From Protula sp. h YS-2021 (Eukaryota; Annelida; Polychaeta; Sabellida; Serpulidae): a stretch of 64,000 bases of DNA. The notes under the pieces are model-generated. The model saw only the letters and a program-made list of their open reading frames with translations, was not told the origin of the DNA and did no database searches. Shown in pieces: positions 1-11,294 of this stretch. The stretch spans positions 8,392,904 through 8,456,903 of the forward strand of contig OX457034.1 of the NCBI GenBank assembly GCA_949752745.1, written 5' to 3'. The first letter of the stretch is position 1. Every line of letters starts with the position of its first letter. Position numbers and translations under genes: made by a program.

Positions 1-141
1 ATCAAACCCCCAGGCAGCAGCAACCATCAGTGCAGCAGCTTCTTCGACTTCATCTGAGCGTGGGCGCTGTTATTTTCGTGGTAGAGGCCATGGTGGAGGA
101 ACGAACCATATTCGTGGGCGTCGTGGCAGGCAGGCAGTTTA
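1..141 (+). pseudogene. C-terminal tail of Gag-like ORF of the DIRS-like element
   Basis: The frame starting at base 2 is open from the window edge to a TAA at 139-141. It encodes an Ala/Ser-rich stretch followed by a Gly/Arg-rich tail (RGRGHGGG, then RGRRGRQAV). Such RNA-binding-like tails are common at the end of Gag-type ORFs. The next domain, reverse transcriptase, begins within about ten bases, as expected for adjoining or overlapping retrotransposon ORFs. The N-terminal part is outside the window, so this may be a fragment of a longer frame. The Gag role is inferred from position and composition. Confidence 0.55.
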
Positions 142-147
142 AAATGT

Positions 148-1100
148 CACATTGACGGGTGGAAAAATATCGAGGCAAATGAAAATGTTTTGGATTGGAT
201 TGCAAATGGTGTAAAATTGCTGTTTCTGTTAGTGTAGCGGATACAGTTGTTTAGAAAAATCACAATTTTCAAGTAGTCAGCGCCATTTTGTGGATTGTAA
301 ATTTAAGAAACTCCTGTGAAGTGGAACTATTTCAAGGGTAAGCAATGCTCCGTACTGTGTAAACCCTGTGGCGTCTCAGTATTGACCTGAGGTGTGTAAA
401 TAATCATATAATGTGTCCATGCTATAACAATGAGGGCATAGATGCAGTGTGTGACTCGCTAGAAGTAGGAGACTCGTTTTTTTCAATTGACTTATAAGAT
501 GGTTTCCACCACGTTTACATTCATTCGGACCTTAGAATCTACCTGAGATTTCAATTAGATGATCAGTACTATGTGTGGAATGTCTTAGAGTTTGGCCTTA
601 ATGTAACCCTTATTTTTTAAAGCAAAGTTACCGGGAGTTCGTCACTTATTTACGTGTCCAATCATTGCGTTTTTGCATGTTTGTAGACGATGGGCTACTG
701 AGAGCTAAACCGGAAATTATTGATAGTCATAAAGAACTGCTCCTTGACACTTGTCATGACCTCGGACTGGTAATCGATTGGGAAAATCTGTGTTACAGCC
801 CTCAGATACGGTTATGTAATATCTACAAACACTAGTAATGGGATTCCATGTATAGATATCGCTAGAGCATTAAACAACAAACGTATAAAAGCGAGGTTTT
901 AGCACGTATTTGTGGATAGTTGATTAGTTTTACAAAGGCCATTTTACCTACAAAATTGTTGCTTTGTAATCTCTGTGCTGACTTAAAATTACGCGTTGAT
1001 TGGTCAAGTATTCTTGTACTTTCTCAGCCAACCAGAAAGGGCCTTATGTGGTAGCAAACTACGATACGTGAATGGAATGGGCGGCCTGTCGAAAAACGCC
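148..1100 (+). pseudogene. Reverse transcriptase remnant, DIRS-like
   Basis: Several frames together give a DIRS-type reverse transcriptase. An N-terminal segment follows HIDGWKNIEANENVLDWIANG-like spacing at about 148-215. Motif A reads FSIDL, then a stop, then DGFHHVYIH (480-525). A segment with FGLNVT lies near 591-606, and the catalytic box is FVDDGLL (680-700). The later part contains ISFTKAILPTKLLL-like residues (about 925-965) and an LRVDW motif (about 991-1005). Both catalytic regions are readable, but TAA/TAG stops and frame changes break the ORF. The enzyme would copy element RNA; this copy cannot make it. Confidence 0.8.
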
Positions 1101-1102
1101 AC

Positions 1103-1455
1103 ATTGAAGCGCAAGTCTCAGATTCCGGTTGGGATGGGGAGGGGGCGGCATCGTATGGCGATTACATAGCATCCGGAGCATGGAAGCCTCCCGAGAGGTA
1201 TCTACACATAAACGAGAAGGAGTTACTCGCACTGTTACTATCCTTACATTCCTTCAAAACACAACTCGAAGGCAAACATGTGCCAATACTCTCCGACAAC
1301 ATCACGACAGCGGCTTATATAAACCATCTAGGGAGTACATCAGAATTGGTGAAAAAATAGCCGCAAACGTTTGGATGTATTGTTACGAAATTCTAGTGTC
1401 CTTCGAATCAAAACACCTATCAGAAGTGTTGAACGTCGAAGCGGACCGACTGAGC
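1103..1455 (+). pseudogene. RNase H domain remnant, DIRS-like
   Basis: One frame is open from about 1103 to a TAG at 1357-1359. It shows the DIRS-type RNase H signature: SDSGW near 1118, a biotic-looking SGAWKPPE segment near 1168, HINEKELLALLL (about 1205-1240) with the conserved Glu, and SDNITTAAYINHLG (about 1289-1330) with the conserved Asp. After a frameshift the domain continues in another frame as VWMYC and then LNVEADRLS (about 1429-1455), which matches the usual final Asp motif. It would remove RNA from the hybrid made during reverse transcription. The frameshift makes this copy nonfunctional. Confidence 0.8.
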
Positions 1456-2150
1456 TGCTTAGAGAGCACTTTTCGTGGGCCTTACATCCAGGGATCTTCA
1501 AAATGGTGGACACAATGTGGGGACCTCACACCGTGGACCGTTTCACCGACGTAAACAATCATCTCTTGCCTATTTACAACAGTCAGTTTTTTCCCATGAC
1601 CAGTGGGGTAGGCACTCTTGTCCAGCAAAATTGGAGGTAAGAAAACAATTTTGTAAATCCGGCATTTCCACTGATTCCACGGGTATTGAAAGTGATTATG
1701 GCCCAAGAGGCAAATGCAACAATCATAGCTCCGATGTGGAAAAGCAAACCGTGGATGAGTACTCTTGCTCGCTTATCAACCAAACCACCATTAAAATTAC
1801 CCGTAATGAGTCTTTGGTGGATTTGAAGCAAACGTTCATAGCCGTTAAAAAACAAGAAGTGGCACCTGTACGCCTGGAGAGTGAGTGGAAAACCGTTTAA
1901 ATGCACAACACTGGCAGTCAGTCGCATTCATTTGTGCTGGTCAACTTCGACGCTCAGTTCTTTTGGTGTCAAATCTGGTGAATGATTTCCTCCCAGAGGT
2001 ACAACCATTTCGGCACTGTTTTTATGTTCCATAAGTGAAAGTACGGAGAGACCTAAATCCTCACTGAACACCGCCGTAGCAGCAGTGAATGCACTCCATA
2101 AAGTCGGCGCATGCGTAGTCTATTATGAATTTGATATACTTAGTTTGGTG
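1456..2150 (+). pseudogene. Connecting region between RNase H and recombinase
   Basis: Directly after RNase H, the frame at 1371-1640 reads WGPHTVDRFTDVNNHLLP (about 1518-1570). This is a motif typical of DIRS-type polyproteins, usually with TVDRFAD. A further segment near 1720-1800 (IIAPMWKSKPW) also fits the usual linker. No methyltransferase-like domain could be recognised. Several stops and frame changes occur. The stretch 1900-2150 holds no motif I can name. Confidence 0.6.
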
Positions 2151-2836
2151 AGTGCATTAATAAAATCGGGTACGAAACAGACCATGCGCAAATCTCGAGT
2201 TTTGCCACCTGGAGAGCTCAACTCCTTGTTTTTTTTTTTTGAGCTGGGACGACAACGAAAAACCCAATCTGAAGCGATTACGCATGAAGTGTGTTGCGCT
2301 TTTGACCCTGGTTTTCATGTTACGTCAGACTGACATCGCCCCAAAAGGCGTAATGTATAACTCGGTGTTGATAGTTTAGTGTTTTCTACGAATAACATAG
2401 CATTTCCAGAAAATGGTGGTCTGTGCATCAGTTTCCTTGTCACAAAAAATGATACTACGCGAAACGGTTTTGAGGTACAACTCCCTCCGTTGTCTAATCC
2501 TAACGTGGATCCCGCATTGTTTCTCAAATCGTACCTTGACAGAACTGATAAGTACAAGGCACCCACAAATCTGGTGTTTATTGCACTTCACTACCCCTAC
2601 AATGCACTGTCGGCCACTTCAATCGCGAAAATCCTGAATGACTCGACAGGCCTGTGTGCTCAGCAAGATCGTTTCGACCCACAGGGGCCACCCGTGCTAT
2701 AGAGGCAGGGTGTAATCCTAATAAAGTTAAGCGTCTGGGAAGGTTGAAGATACCTACGGTCTTTTTAGAACATTATGTGCATAATAAGTCACCTGAAAAC
2801 ATTTCGGAGTGTTTACTTTTGCCACAATGTTTTTGA
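2150..2836 (+). pseudogene. Tyrosine recombinase remnant
   Basis: Frames at 2379-2702 and 2654-2836 together resemble the catalytic domain of a phage-integrase-like recombinase. A segment LSATSIAKILNDSTGL lies at about 2611-2658, followed by ATRAIEAGCNPNKVKRLGR (about 2688-2748) and FLEHYVH (about 2763-2783). The ATR residue would be the box II Arg, and the Tyr of EHYVH the candidate nucleophile. The box II His seems lost near the frame break at about 2660-2690. The enzyme would insert element DNA as a circle. It is a broken copy; which residues remain functional is inference. Confidence 0.7.
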
Positions 2837-3709
2837 CAGTTTTCTGGCAGTGTTGTTGTTCGTATTTATTTCACATCAGTTCGTGAAAGTTACATTTTGT
2901 GATCTTTTTTGTGCATAAAAGTTCGTCGGTTTTTGGTTATTTTCTTGTCATTTTGCACAGTGTATTTTTAGTAAGATTAATCTGATCGTTTAATCCCGTT
3001 TGTATTTACCAATGGCAATCACCTCGCCGCTGTATTTAAATAAAACGAATCCACATCTCTTTTGTTTTAATTTTTATTTATGTATTGTAGCAGGAGACTA
3101 AAACAGCTAGATAAGAAAGCTGGGGTAATTTTAAGTTGCGGATAAGAATTAGTCCTGACTGTAAGTATGAGCTGGAGGATTTTTCACCACCTGCTATCAC
3201 TTTCTAAATGGAAGGTAAAGTTGAACATACAAAAAGCGCTTCTTAGATGTGGATGTTATTACACTTAGGGATGTGCCAAAATTCCCTAGTGTATTCAGTT
3301 TGTACGAAAATTTTAGCTACAGTTGTGGCATGCTTTTTCCGTTTTTTTAGTTTGTCCGTGGAACTAGTCAGAGGCCGTTAGGGCTAGAAAGATGAAATTT
3401 GGATATGATAAACTTCAGTATGTCTAGCTGATCCTCCTGTATTGTTTTAAAATTCGCTTAATTTTTAAATTGAAAACGATAAAACGAATTTGTGAAAAAG
3501 ACGGCGAGAAGCTGAGAGCAGCAGATTAAACTGGCATGATCAGCTTCGGTGTATTGATCGCCCAAATTTCAACGAAAGCCATGACAGCTTGCGATGTGCA
3601 AGTTTATGTTGGCTGCAGCGTTTGGGTTTTTCCCAATTGCTAAAGAGTGATGAAATTTGGCTCACTGATAGAGGGTCATTAGACGCCGTAAAGTCCGCAT
3701 TTTTAAACC
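2837..3709. other. AT-rich flank without gene
   Basis: No coding signal is seen on either strand. Part of 3340-3460 (a segment around GATGAAATTTGG) recurs loosely at 3645-3700, so the stretch is probably repeat-derived. Confidence 0.5.
3039..3044 (+). promoter_or_regulatory. Possible polyadenylation signal of the DIRS-like element
   Basis: AATAAA lies about 200 bases after the recombinase remnant. It fits a 3' end of the retroelement transcript, but the motif is common in AT-rich DNA. Confidence 0.3.
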
Positions 3710-4095
3710 ATGACCTCAGAGAACGATTGACATCCTCGGCCATAGTCAAAGTCAAAAACGGAAGTTGACCATTATCTCGAAAACGGTTAGAGACCCTTTG
3801 GGCCTAAAAGAGAACATGTAAGAGGTACCTCGGTGACCTTGACCTGCTCGGCCATGGTCAAAATCAAAAACCTGAAGTGGGCCATTACCTCAAAAACGGT
3901 TAGAGATTTTGAGCTTATTTTCCGACCCTTTGGGCCTAAAAGACCATGTGCAACTGGTACCTCAATTTACCTCCTCGGTCATGGTCAAACTGAAAAACCG
4001 GAAGTTAACAATTATCTCGAAAACGGTTAGAGATAGAGCGATTGTGTGCTTATTTTCGACCCTTCGGGCCTAAAAGACGACAAGAGGTTAGGAGT
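3710..4095 (+). repeat. Tandem repeat, three units of about 112-127 bp
   Basis: Three units share CTCGG(C/T)CATGGTCAAA, then AAAACGGTTAGAGA, then GGGCCTAAAAGA. The CTCGG anchor falls at 3735, 3847 and 3974. Unit length varies through small indels. It is noncoding; the short ORFs across it are chance. Confidence 0.8.
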
Positions 4096-5165
4096 TCAGA
4101 ATCGTATTTTTTGTGACCCCCAAGTGTAATTTTCGCTACTCTGTAGCGAAAACGGTCTAGTTTATGATTGTCTTAGCGATCGGAAGTATTCGTCTGGGCT
4201 CTCTAAAAATGCTGAAAGGAAATTAAGGAAAAAGAAAGGAACTTTCTCATCAAGGATGCGTTATTTATATCTTTGTTTGAATTGTGTTGAATTTAGTAAA
4301 TTAAGCAGATATCATCAAAATACACGCAAAACAGTTGGGGACGAGACAAATATATTGGAGGCAGGGGGAGATAGCCTAGTATAGCTTCCCTCAGGGGGAA
4401 ACTACAAGGGGTGGGGGTGGGGGTAAGATAGCCTGTTGCACCGGTTGCTTCGAAAACTAACCACTATGAGGACGTGAATTATGGGAATTTCCAGAGCGCC
4501 CAAGTTTTTGCCCTCCTACATTTGAAAAATATTCCTGAAAATTGGTTCCATACATATCATTTAAGCTACATCTATCCTTTATGTGAACTCATAATCTGAT
4601 CTTTAATAAAGTGTAAAAAAAAACCCCTAAAAGTACTGCCTACTGAACAGGAATACGATCCTTCTTTAACTCGTTTCTAGACGCGCTTAAAAAGTATGCA
4701 ATTGCTCAAGAGGTTGAGCTTTTTTTGGCACCGCTGTTGTCACAGTAACAGCTTAATCTGATGTAGGCAATTTATCGTTTATGTCGCGTATTGCTGTGAA
4801 TAACGTCCTTCTTTGCATGGCCACACATCAATCATCCCTGCAAGAAATTACAGAGCGCTATTTAACTCTTCAATCCCCACCCCGCACCCCCCCCCCCCTC
4901 CCCTCGATGTCTTATAGTGTCAATTACCTGTGATTTGAGGCCCATATAAAACAAACGTAGCTGTCATTGTTGTTCGTTCTTGGATTATTTTTTATCTAAT
5001 GGTTGTAGTGACTCCTTGGGCCTTTGTGTTTATGATTGTACATTGGCTGCTGTTGTTATGGCATTATACATGCTGCTGTTACATTATTGTATGTTTGCTG
5101 TTGCTACCAACCCCCCCCCATCCCCCTCCCCCCATCCCCCCTCCCAACATTGATGTTCACCATTA
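4096..5165. other. Intergenic stretch without gene
   Basis: Nothing coding is visible. It contains G-rich (4419-4436) and C-rich (4876-4902, 5110-5146) runs and one copy of a direct repeat described separately at 4468-4560. Confidence 0.5.
4468..4560 (+). repeat. Direct repeat, copy 1 (partner at 5668)
   Basis: This segment (GAGGACGTGAATTATGGGAA at its start, CATACATATCAT at its end) aligns over about 95 bp with 5668-5765, with scattered substitutions. The 1.2-kb spacing suggests either a local duplication or two copies of a dispersed element. Confidence 0.65.
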
Positions 5166-5167
5166 TC

Positions 5168-5400
5168 TTCGTTCTCGTTGCTGTGCGCATGCGTTTGTTT
5201 CCAGGTGTCAGTTATTGCTGTGCGCATGCGTTTGTTTCCAGGTGTCAGTTATTGCTGTGCGCATGCGTTTGTTTCCAGGTGTCAGTTATTGCTGTGCGCA
5301 TGCGTTTGTTTCCAGGTGACACGTATTGCTGTGCGCATGCGTTTGTCTACAGGTGACACGTATTGCTATGCGCATGCGTTTGTTTTCGATCGTCATTGTT
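5168..5400 (+). repeat. Minisatellite, 37-bp unit, about six copies, GCGCATGCG core
   Basis: GCTGTGCGCATGCGTTTG recurs at 5180, 5217, 5254, 5291, 5328 and 5365, mostly every 37 bp. Units differ at a few sites, and the last ones are more divergent. Each carries TGCGCATGCG, which matches the half-palindromic core of NRF-1 binding sites. Three reading frames stay open across it only because stops are absent from the unit. Confidence 0.9.
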
Positions 5401-5667
5401 GCTACGTGACTGCTTTTGTAATTACCATATGTTTTGGCCCAAAGGGACTCCGCACTCCCCCTTCCCCCTCCCCCTCCCCCCCCCCTGTTTTGTCATAAGT
5501 CCAATTCTGATACACGATCCACTGTGTCAGAGAAATTTGAACGAAACAAAACAAAAATCTAAACGCCATTGTAAATAAATGCTAAAGAACATGATTAAGG
5601 CGGGAACCTGTGACAAAACAGGATCACACACTCCTCGTTTTGAAGGCCACATTTGGTCGTAAGGCTG

Positions 5668-5765
5668 AGACCAGGACGTGAAATGTGAGAATTTCAAGAG
5701 CGTGCAAGTTTTTTCCCTGTCTACTTTTATAAAGTTCTCATGGAAATTGATTTCATACATATCCT
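5668..5765 (+). repeat. Direct repeat, copy 2 (partner at 4468)
   Basis: It begins CAGGACGTGAAATGTGAGAA and ends TCATACATATCCT, aligning with 4468-4560. See that entry. Confidence 0.65.
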
Positions 5766-5886
5766 GTATGACCGGATGACCCGAGGGAGGGGGTACTATG
5801 ATGGAGGGGTGACCACACTATATACACATCCTGTGTGACCGGATGACCCAAGGGAGGGGATACTGTGATGAAGGGGTGACACACTC
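5756..5886 (+). repeat. Tandem duplication, two units of about 63 bp
   Basis: Both units carry GTGACCGGATGACCC or a one-base variant, followed by AGGGAGGGG and GGGGTGAC. There is no coding potential. Confidence 0.75.
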
Positions 5887-5934
5887 TGATTGTTGCTGTA
5901 TAGACGGCAATTCTAGATTAAGATTTTCCCTTCG

Positions 5935-6235
5935 TCTATGCAACGTCGTTTTCGAGACGCGTTAACAACGTCGGAAGATAGATGTTGTTTCGACTTCCAT
6001 TTCCAACCCATTCGCAAGTTGATTAGAGGTCGGATAATCGACGTCTATTCAACGTCCAGGGATAGAGGTTGTTTCGATTTCTATAATCAACCAAAACCCA
6101 ACGCTGACCCAACGTCGGGCCCAACATCAATCAAATATTGTTGGAAAGTTAATTTGACGTTGTGGGACAGTGCGCATTGGAACGTCACAGGCACGTTACC
6201 TGGTAAGTTGGGAAGTAAGTTTCGCTTAATCGTGA
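5935..6235. repeat. AACGTC-rich element, probable MITE fragment
   Basis: The motif AACGTC or its complement recurs about eight times, in both orientations (for example TTCAACGTCC at 6049 and TTGACGTTG near 6153). The same motif set appears at 18955-19120. This suggests a dispersed, partly palindromic element. Ends and target duplications could not be defined. Confidence 0.5.
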
Positions 6236-6245
6236 GTTTTTTTTA

Positions 6246-6640
6246 CTTAAGAGTACAGTGTTACCCCTGAAAATTGACCACAGGTCCGACTGAACTTCCA
6301 GTCCGATTTCGGTAAAGGGGTGGTCTTATTTTGGGGGGTTCTTCATAATGCAAGGTGCCTAGATCTGGAAATTTGAAAAGTTTTCCTGTTTGTGAGGCGG
6401 TGACATATGCGGGTTTATTATCCCGGGGTTGCACTGTAGTTGATTCTTCTGGGCTTATTTGTGAGATGGTACCCATATGCGGGGGTGTACTATTCCGGAA
6501 TTGCACTGTACTTGATTCATCTGGGCTTATTTGTAAGATGGGCCCCATATGCGGGGTGGTACCATCCCGGGGTTGCACTGTAGTTGATTCATCTGGGCCC
6601 ACCCCTCCCTTAGCGTGTCTTCATTAGCCAGGACCCAAAT
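6246..6640. repeat. Repeat element with three 72-bp tandem units
   Basis: TTGCACTGTA recurs at 6429, 6501 and 6573, giving a 72-bp period over about 6390-6605. The left flank starts TACAGTGTTACCCCTG at 6255. That resembles the TA-CAGT ends of pogo-like MITEs such as the one at 22667, so the array may have grown inside such an element. The units share GGGCTTATTTGTGAGATGG with arrays elsewhere in the window. Confidence 0.6.
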
Positions 6641-7140
6641 CAGTGCAAAAATGTGATAAACATCGGCCTTTGATTGTGATGAGAAATTACTTGTCATTTT
6701 GTCACACAATTTATGACGTTCAGAAAATGACAGAAAATATCACACACAAACTTTTTGACAATGCAAAGAACTGTTTGATAAAAGATGACTAAAGCAAGGA
6801 CAAAATTTCACATAATGCAAGAATGTTTTCCTACGCCATTGTTGCTTATTGGCTGTGAAGTTCGATGTTTTGTAGAGCCGATCAGGCACCTGTGTTTAAG
6901 GGTCATTTTACAGTTAAGGACAGGCAAGGTAAAAAGCTGGTACGTGATCCCTTGCCCCTCTCCCCCACCCCCCTTTCCGGGGGGGAGGGTGCATCCTATT
7001 CCCTGGCATGTCAGCAGTCAAACGTTTTTCTTACATTTCTTACAATAATAACATCTACTTTTCTTAATCACAGTTTAAGGTAATCTCATCCATGAGCGGG
7101 ACTAACCTTATGGGGCTTATTGTATCAGGATTTTTTCATG
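6641..7140. other. Intergenic stretch without gene
   Basis: No coding or repeat structure is seen beyond a C/G-rich run near 6956-6988. Confidence 0.5.
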
Positions 7141-7169
7141 ACAATTTGACCCCCCTCCTCCCGATACCA

Positions 7170-7350
7170 AGGGGTTGACGGGGGTGGGCAGAGAGGGGAG
7201 GTGGTGGGGAGAGGAGGGGGCAGAGAGGAGAGGTGGTAGGGAGAGGAGGGGGCAGAGAGGGGAGGTGGTAGGGAGAGGAGGGGGCAGAGAGGGGAGGTGG
7301 TGGGGAGAGGAGGGGGCAGAGAGGGGAGGTGGTAGGGAGAGGAGGTTGAC
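7170..7350 (+). repeat. G/A-rich minisatellite
   Basis: Units of GGCAGAGAGGGGAGGTGGT(G/A)GGGAGAGGAGG recur about every 34 bp, five to six times. It is a purine-strand-biased array, adjacent to a (TG)n(AG)n microsatellite. Confidence 0.85.
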
Positions 7351-7444
7351 CCTTGAACAGTTACAGATATGTGACAAAATAAAATGATGGCTTGCAGAAG
7401 TAATTTTAGGGTGTCCACAAGCCGGGATTTGCGAAAGATGCAGA

Positions 7445-7553
<109 letters not shown>

Positions 7554-7559
7554 ATTTCA

Positions 7560-9385
7560 CGAACTTCTGCATCAGTTTGAAGGATTAAGGTAATACCGGA
7601 GCTTCACTGGGCGACATGAAAGTTATTCAACTGATAAAAATAATCCTTTGAAGGACCATCACATTTTGATGAAAGAGCGTTGTATTTTTTGCCAACACGG
7701 CTCTGTGATTAGAGCCTTTTTAAAAACTGGATTCACGACACGAAAACAGTTGATGTCTCCTCAAGCCCAGGTTTTCCACACTTTCCCCCCCCCTCCTCCC
7801 CGGAACTCAAACGACTTTTTGTTTTTCTTTTTATGTCAAATACGTGTCGAGGTATTAGTTGTAGTTAGAAGCGGGTGAAAAGTCAAGATAACGTGCCCGG
7901 GATTTCAAGGTATTAAGGTTTCCATTTCACGCGCTCTTAGTTATTAAGTAAGAGCAGCTGATCCCTTTATGTGAGCTTCTCAATGAAAGATAAGGCTCGA
8001 CTTGTTTACGACGGCCCTGAAGTCAAAATAATTTACGTATTACCGACATCTCAATACCGACGTATTAACTATAAGAAATATTGCAAACATACGAATTAAA
8101 ATAGTGTAGAACTTTATTTTGTTTTGTCGTGATTTGATATTAGCTTGATTTCGTGACAAGCGTAACCATGTGACATAGAGTGATTTGGGTTCCACTATTC
8201 GGCAGTAGGCTCCCTTGGGCCTTCGTACTGAGTGCAATTCGAGTACATGCGTTCTGTCTTGCAGTGAAAGAAATGCGTCATTTTTTTGCCCAAAGACCAA
8301 TCATTATTACTGTGCAGAAATATTTATTAAAGATATTTATACTTATATATTTATACTATTTAAAATAGTATTTTCTCAACTGTCTATTAAAGGAGTATTT
8401 TTTGATGCTCAAAAATACAAGGATAATAAGGATATGTGAAAAGATCACAAGACTTGTAAGTGGGAGAAGTACCTCTCGCCCCCAAACCTCCTCTCCCCCT
8501 CTCCCTTTCAAAACCCTCTCAGCAATGCGTGAGCAAAAATAGCTTGAGCAAATGCAAAAGGGTCATGGGGCTTTTTTATACAGAAAATGCATTTCCATAT
8601 CTTTTTGTTTAATGGGGTATAGATTAAAGGATATTGTGTAAAATGCTCTCGCATTATCGTGCGTCTTCACAGGGTAGAATGCCATTATGGAAACAAGGTG
8701 AGTTTTTTTGTTGCATTATCATTCAATTAGTGTTATTTAAACAAGAAATGGAAAGAGAAAAAAACCTTTTATGTGTTTCTTCATTTTTAAAGAACATTGC
8801 TTCTTACGCATATGTGCACCGTGTGAATCACTGGTTTTCTTATTCAGACATTGTTTGCTTGTTTGTTTGTTTGTTTGTTTTTTTGAAGAATCCTCTTTTC
8901 TGGCGCTAGGTAAAGTTTTTGTCGAGTGCGAGAAGACACTGTAATTTATTCAACAGCATCAAACACGCTTTTTTTATTCAATAAAAGAAATAAAGTGATC
9001 CCAGGCGCTAAAATCACTTTTTTGAAAACATCTGAAAATCCTGGAATCTTAGAGCAAAACACTACCAACACCCCACCCTGCCCCCTCCCCACCCACCCAA
9101 AAAAAAGCAAATTAAGACCTGCTAAAAAGAGTTTTTCCTGAATATACATTCGTGGCCCGTCTTGTCTGTCGTTTGGATTCTATAATGAATTCCATGGAGA
9201 ATTTAGACGCTTTCAAGGTCCGTTGGTAGATAATTAAGAAAATAAAAATAATAAATAAAAAAAATCAGGGCCCGCGCTGAAAGCATTTTAAGGGGTTGTG
9301 TTAAAAAAGATAGCTAAGTAAAGCCCTGAGCAAAGGGGCCACCAGTGGGACTGAAAGAAGCTGGGTGTGCCAATGGAAGGCAAAT
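7560..9385. other. Intergenic stretch without gene
   Basis: No convincing coding sequence is present. Short ORFs have no recognisable motif. There are AT-rich patches, a TTTG run at 8860-8883 and a C-rich run near 9061-9100. Confidence 0.5.
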
Positions 9386-9389
9386 AGAC

Positions 9390-9830
9390 AGGGCATGTTG
9401 AAAAGTGGTCCGATTTTCGATATGGTCCCGGACATGTTAAAAAGTGGTCCAAATTGCGATATGTCCAATGCATGTCGAAAAGTGGTCCGATTTGCGATAT
9501 GGTCCCGGGCATGTTGAAAAGTGGTCCGATTTTCGATATGATCCCGGGTATGTTGAAAAGTGGTCCGATCTGCAATATGATCCCGGACATGTTGAAGAGT
9601 CGTCCGATTTGCGATATGGTCCCGGGCATGTTGAAGAGTGGTCCGATCTGCGATGTGGTCCCGGGCATGTTGAAGAGTGGTCCGATCTGCGATATGACCC
9701 CGGACATGTTGAAGAGTTGTCCGATTTGCGATATGATAGCGGGCATGTTGGAAAGTGGTTCGATTTGCGATATGATCCCGGGCATATTGAGGAGTGGTCC
9801 GATTTGCGATATGGTCCCTTGTTGTACAGG
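9390..9830 (+). repeat. Minisatellite, 39-bp unit, about eleven copies
   Basis: CATGTTGAAAAGTGGTCCGA-type units start near 9393, 9433, 9471, 9510, 9549, 9588, 9627, 9666, 9705, 9744 and 9783. The period is divisible by three, so several frames stay open on both strands and give 13-residue peptide repeats. I treat these as artefacts. The unit shares GTGGTCCGATTT with the GGTC/TTATTT family of arrays in this window. Confidence 0.92.
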
Positions 9831-10448
9831 TGTTTTTATCTCGCTAGTCGTACTGTTTTATCTTTCTGTTTCATTAAATGCCGCGTCGAAATTCGAATGT
9901 TCAATTTCCCCTAAAAAAATTCATCATCTGAAAATTAAAAAAAACTTCCCTGTTGCTTTTCATTGAAATGGTATATAGCCTCTGTAATAGCCTCCGTATA
10001 TAACACTGTAGCAATAGCAGTGATTACATAGAAACAATACCCCCGGAGCCATATGATCACCATATATTGAAATAAAATAGATGTTTTTACATCTGCCTTG
10101 CCCGATTAATTGCTTTTGACTGAACCATATATAACTTTGCAGTTTAAAATTTGTGTAGGGCGAAACCGACCACTTTATGGAAATTTACAGCAAAACACAG
10201 TGGATTACCATGTCGTAAGAGAGCGGAAAGGGTTACGGGGATTAAAATTGCTTCATTGGAGAAAAAATTCCTACAGCAAATTTGTTCCATCGAAAATATA
10301 GCTATTTTTATGGAATTCAACTGAAATCGGTGAACTAGAAAAGGAACTTGATTTGATTGTTTGTCGAATTTAAAAATATAATTGGGCAGTTTATGGTCTA
10401 TTCAGAAATACCACTGGCTGTGGATACTGCATGAGGGTGTCCCTCCCT

Positions 10449-10450
<2 letters not shown>
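9831..10450. other. Intergenic stretch without gene
   Basis: AT-rich sequence with no coding signal or repeat structure recognised. Confidence 0.5.

Positions 10451-10540
<90 letters not shown>
10451..10540 (+). repeat. (AG)n microsatellite
   Basis: About 44 uninterrupted AG units. Confidence 0.98.
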
Positions 10541-10542
<2 letters not shown>

Positions 10543-10585
10543 TGGTAGAGAGAGACTGAGAGACATATATAGGGTGGAAAACTGA

Positions 10586-10592
10586 TAGATAA

Positions 10593-10644
<52 letters not shown>

Positions 10645-10678
10645 GCAGGCAGGCAGGTAGGTGGTAGGTAGGTAAGTA
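10586..10678 (+). repeat. (ATAG)n microsatellite grading into (GCAG)n and (GTAG)n
   Basis: ATAG repeats run from about 10588 to 10644, followed by short GGCA and GGTA variants. Confidence 0.95.
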
Positions 10679-10900
<222 letters not shown>

Positions 10901-11294
10901 GCTGTTTTCTTCATCACAAAATTAAAACTAAGGCGTGACTCGCTGGAAATGAAGATGTACTTGTTGCTGTTTTTATAGAGATGTTGAAATGCGACAATTG
11001 GCACGAAGCGGCACTCGTGGAATGCAAATGCCACGAGAAATAGCAGGGACACCCTTTGACAATAATGCAATAATCTAAGATTAAATCAAAACATCCGACT
11101 CGTAAATCGTGTTTATGTGCGTAAAGAAAAGTATAATATTTCTTTGCTCTCAGACTGTCTACTGGCGACGTGGCCGCATACTCTTATTTTTCCTTCAGAC
11201 GAGCTAAATATGTTCATCCCATATGTAAGCAAATAGTAAGTACCACCAGCAATTAACAGCCATATGTTTGCCACATGAGTGCCTTTTGAGTGGC

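Larger units (their letters stand above)
1..3050 (+). mobile_element. Decayed DIRS-like tyrosine-recombinase retrotransposon (5' end outside window)
   Basis: Translation in shifting frames gives, in order, a Gly/Arg-rich Gag-like tail, a reverse transcriptase, an RNase H and a tyrosine recombinase. This order without a DDE integrase is the hallmark of DIRS1-like elements. Stops and frameshifts interrupt every domain, so the copy is dead. The left end lies before the window. The right end is placed only loosely, after a possible polyadenylation signal AATAAA at 3039-3044. Terminal or split direct repeats could not be identified. Confidence is high for the class and low for the exact borders. 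Confidence 0.8.

Noticed and set aside
5195..5380. TTTCCAGGTG splice-acceptor-like motifs
   Set aside because: They are part of the 37-bp repeat unit and join no coding exon.
9288..9966. Three overlapping ORFs of 156-170 codons with 13-residue repeats
   Set aside because: The 39-bp minisatellite lacks stops and its period is divisible by three, so open frames arise on both strands.
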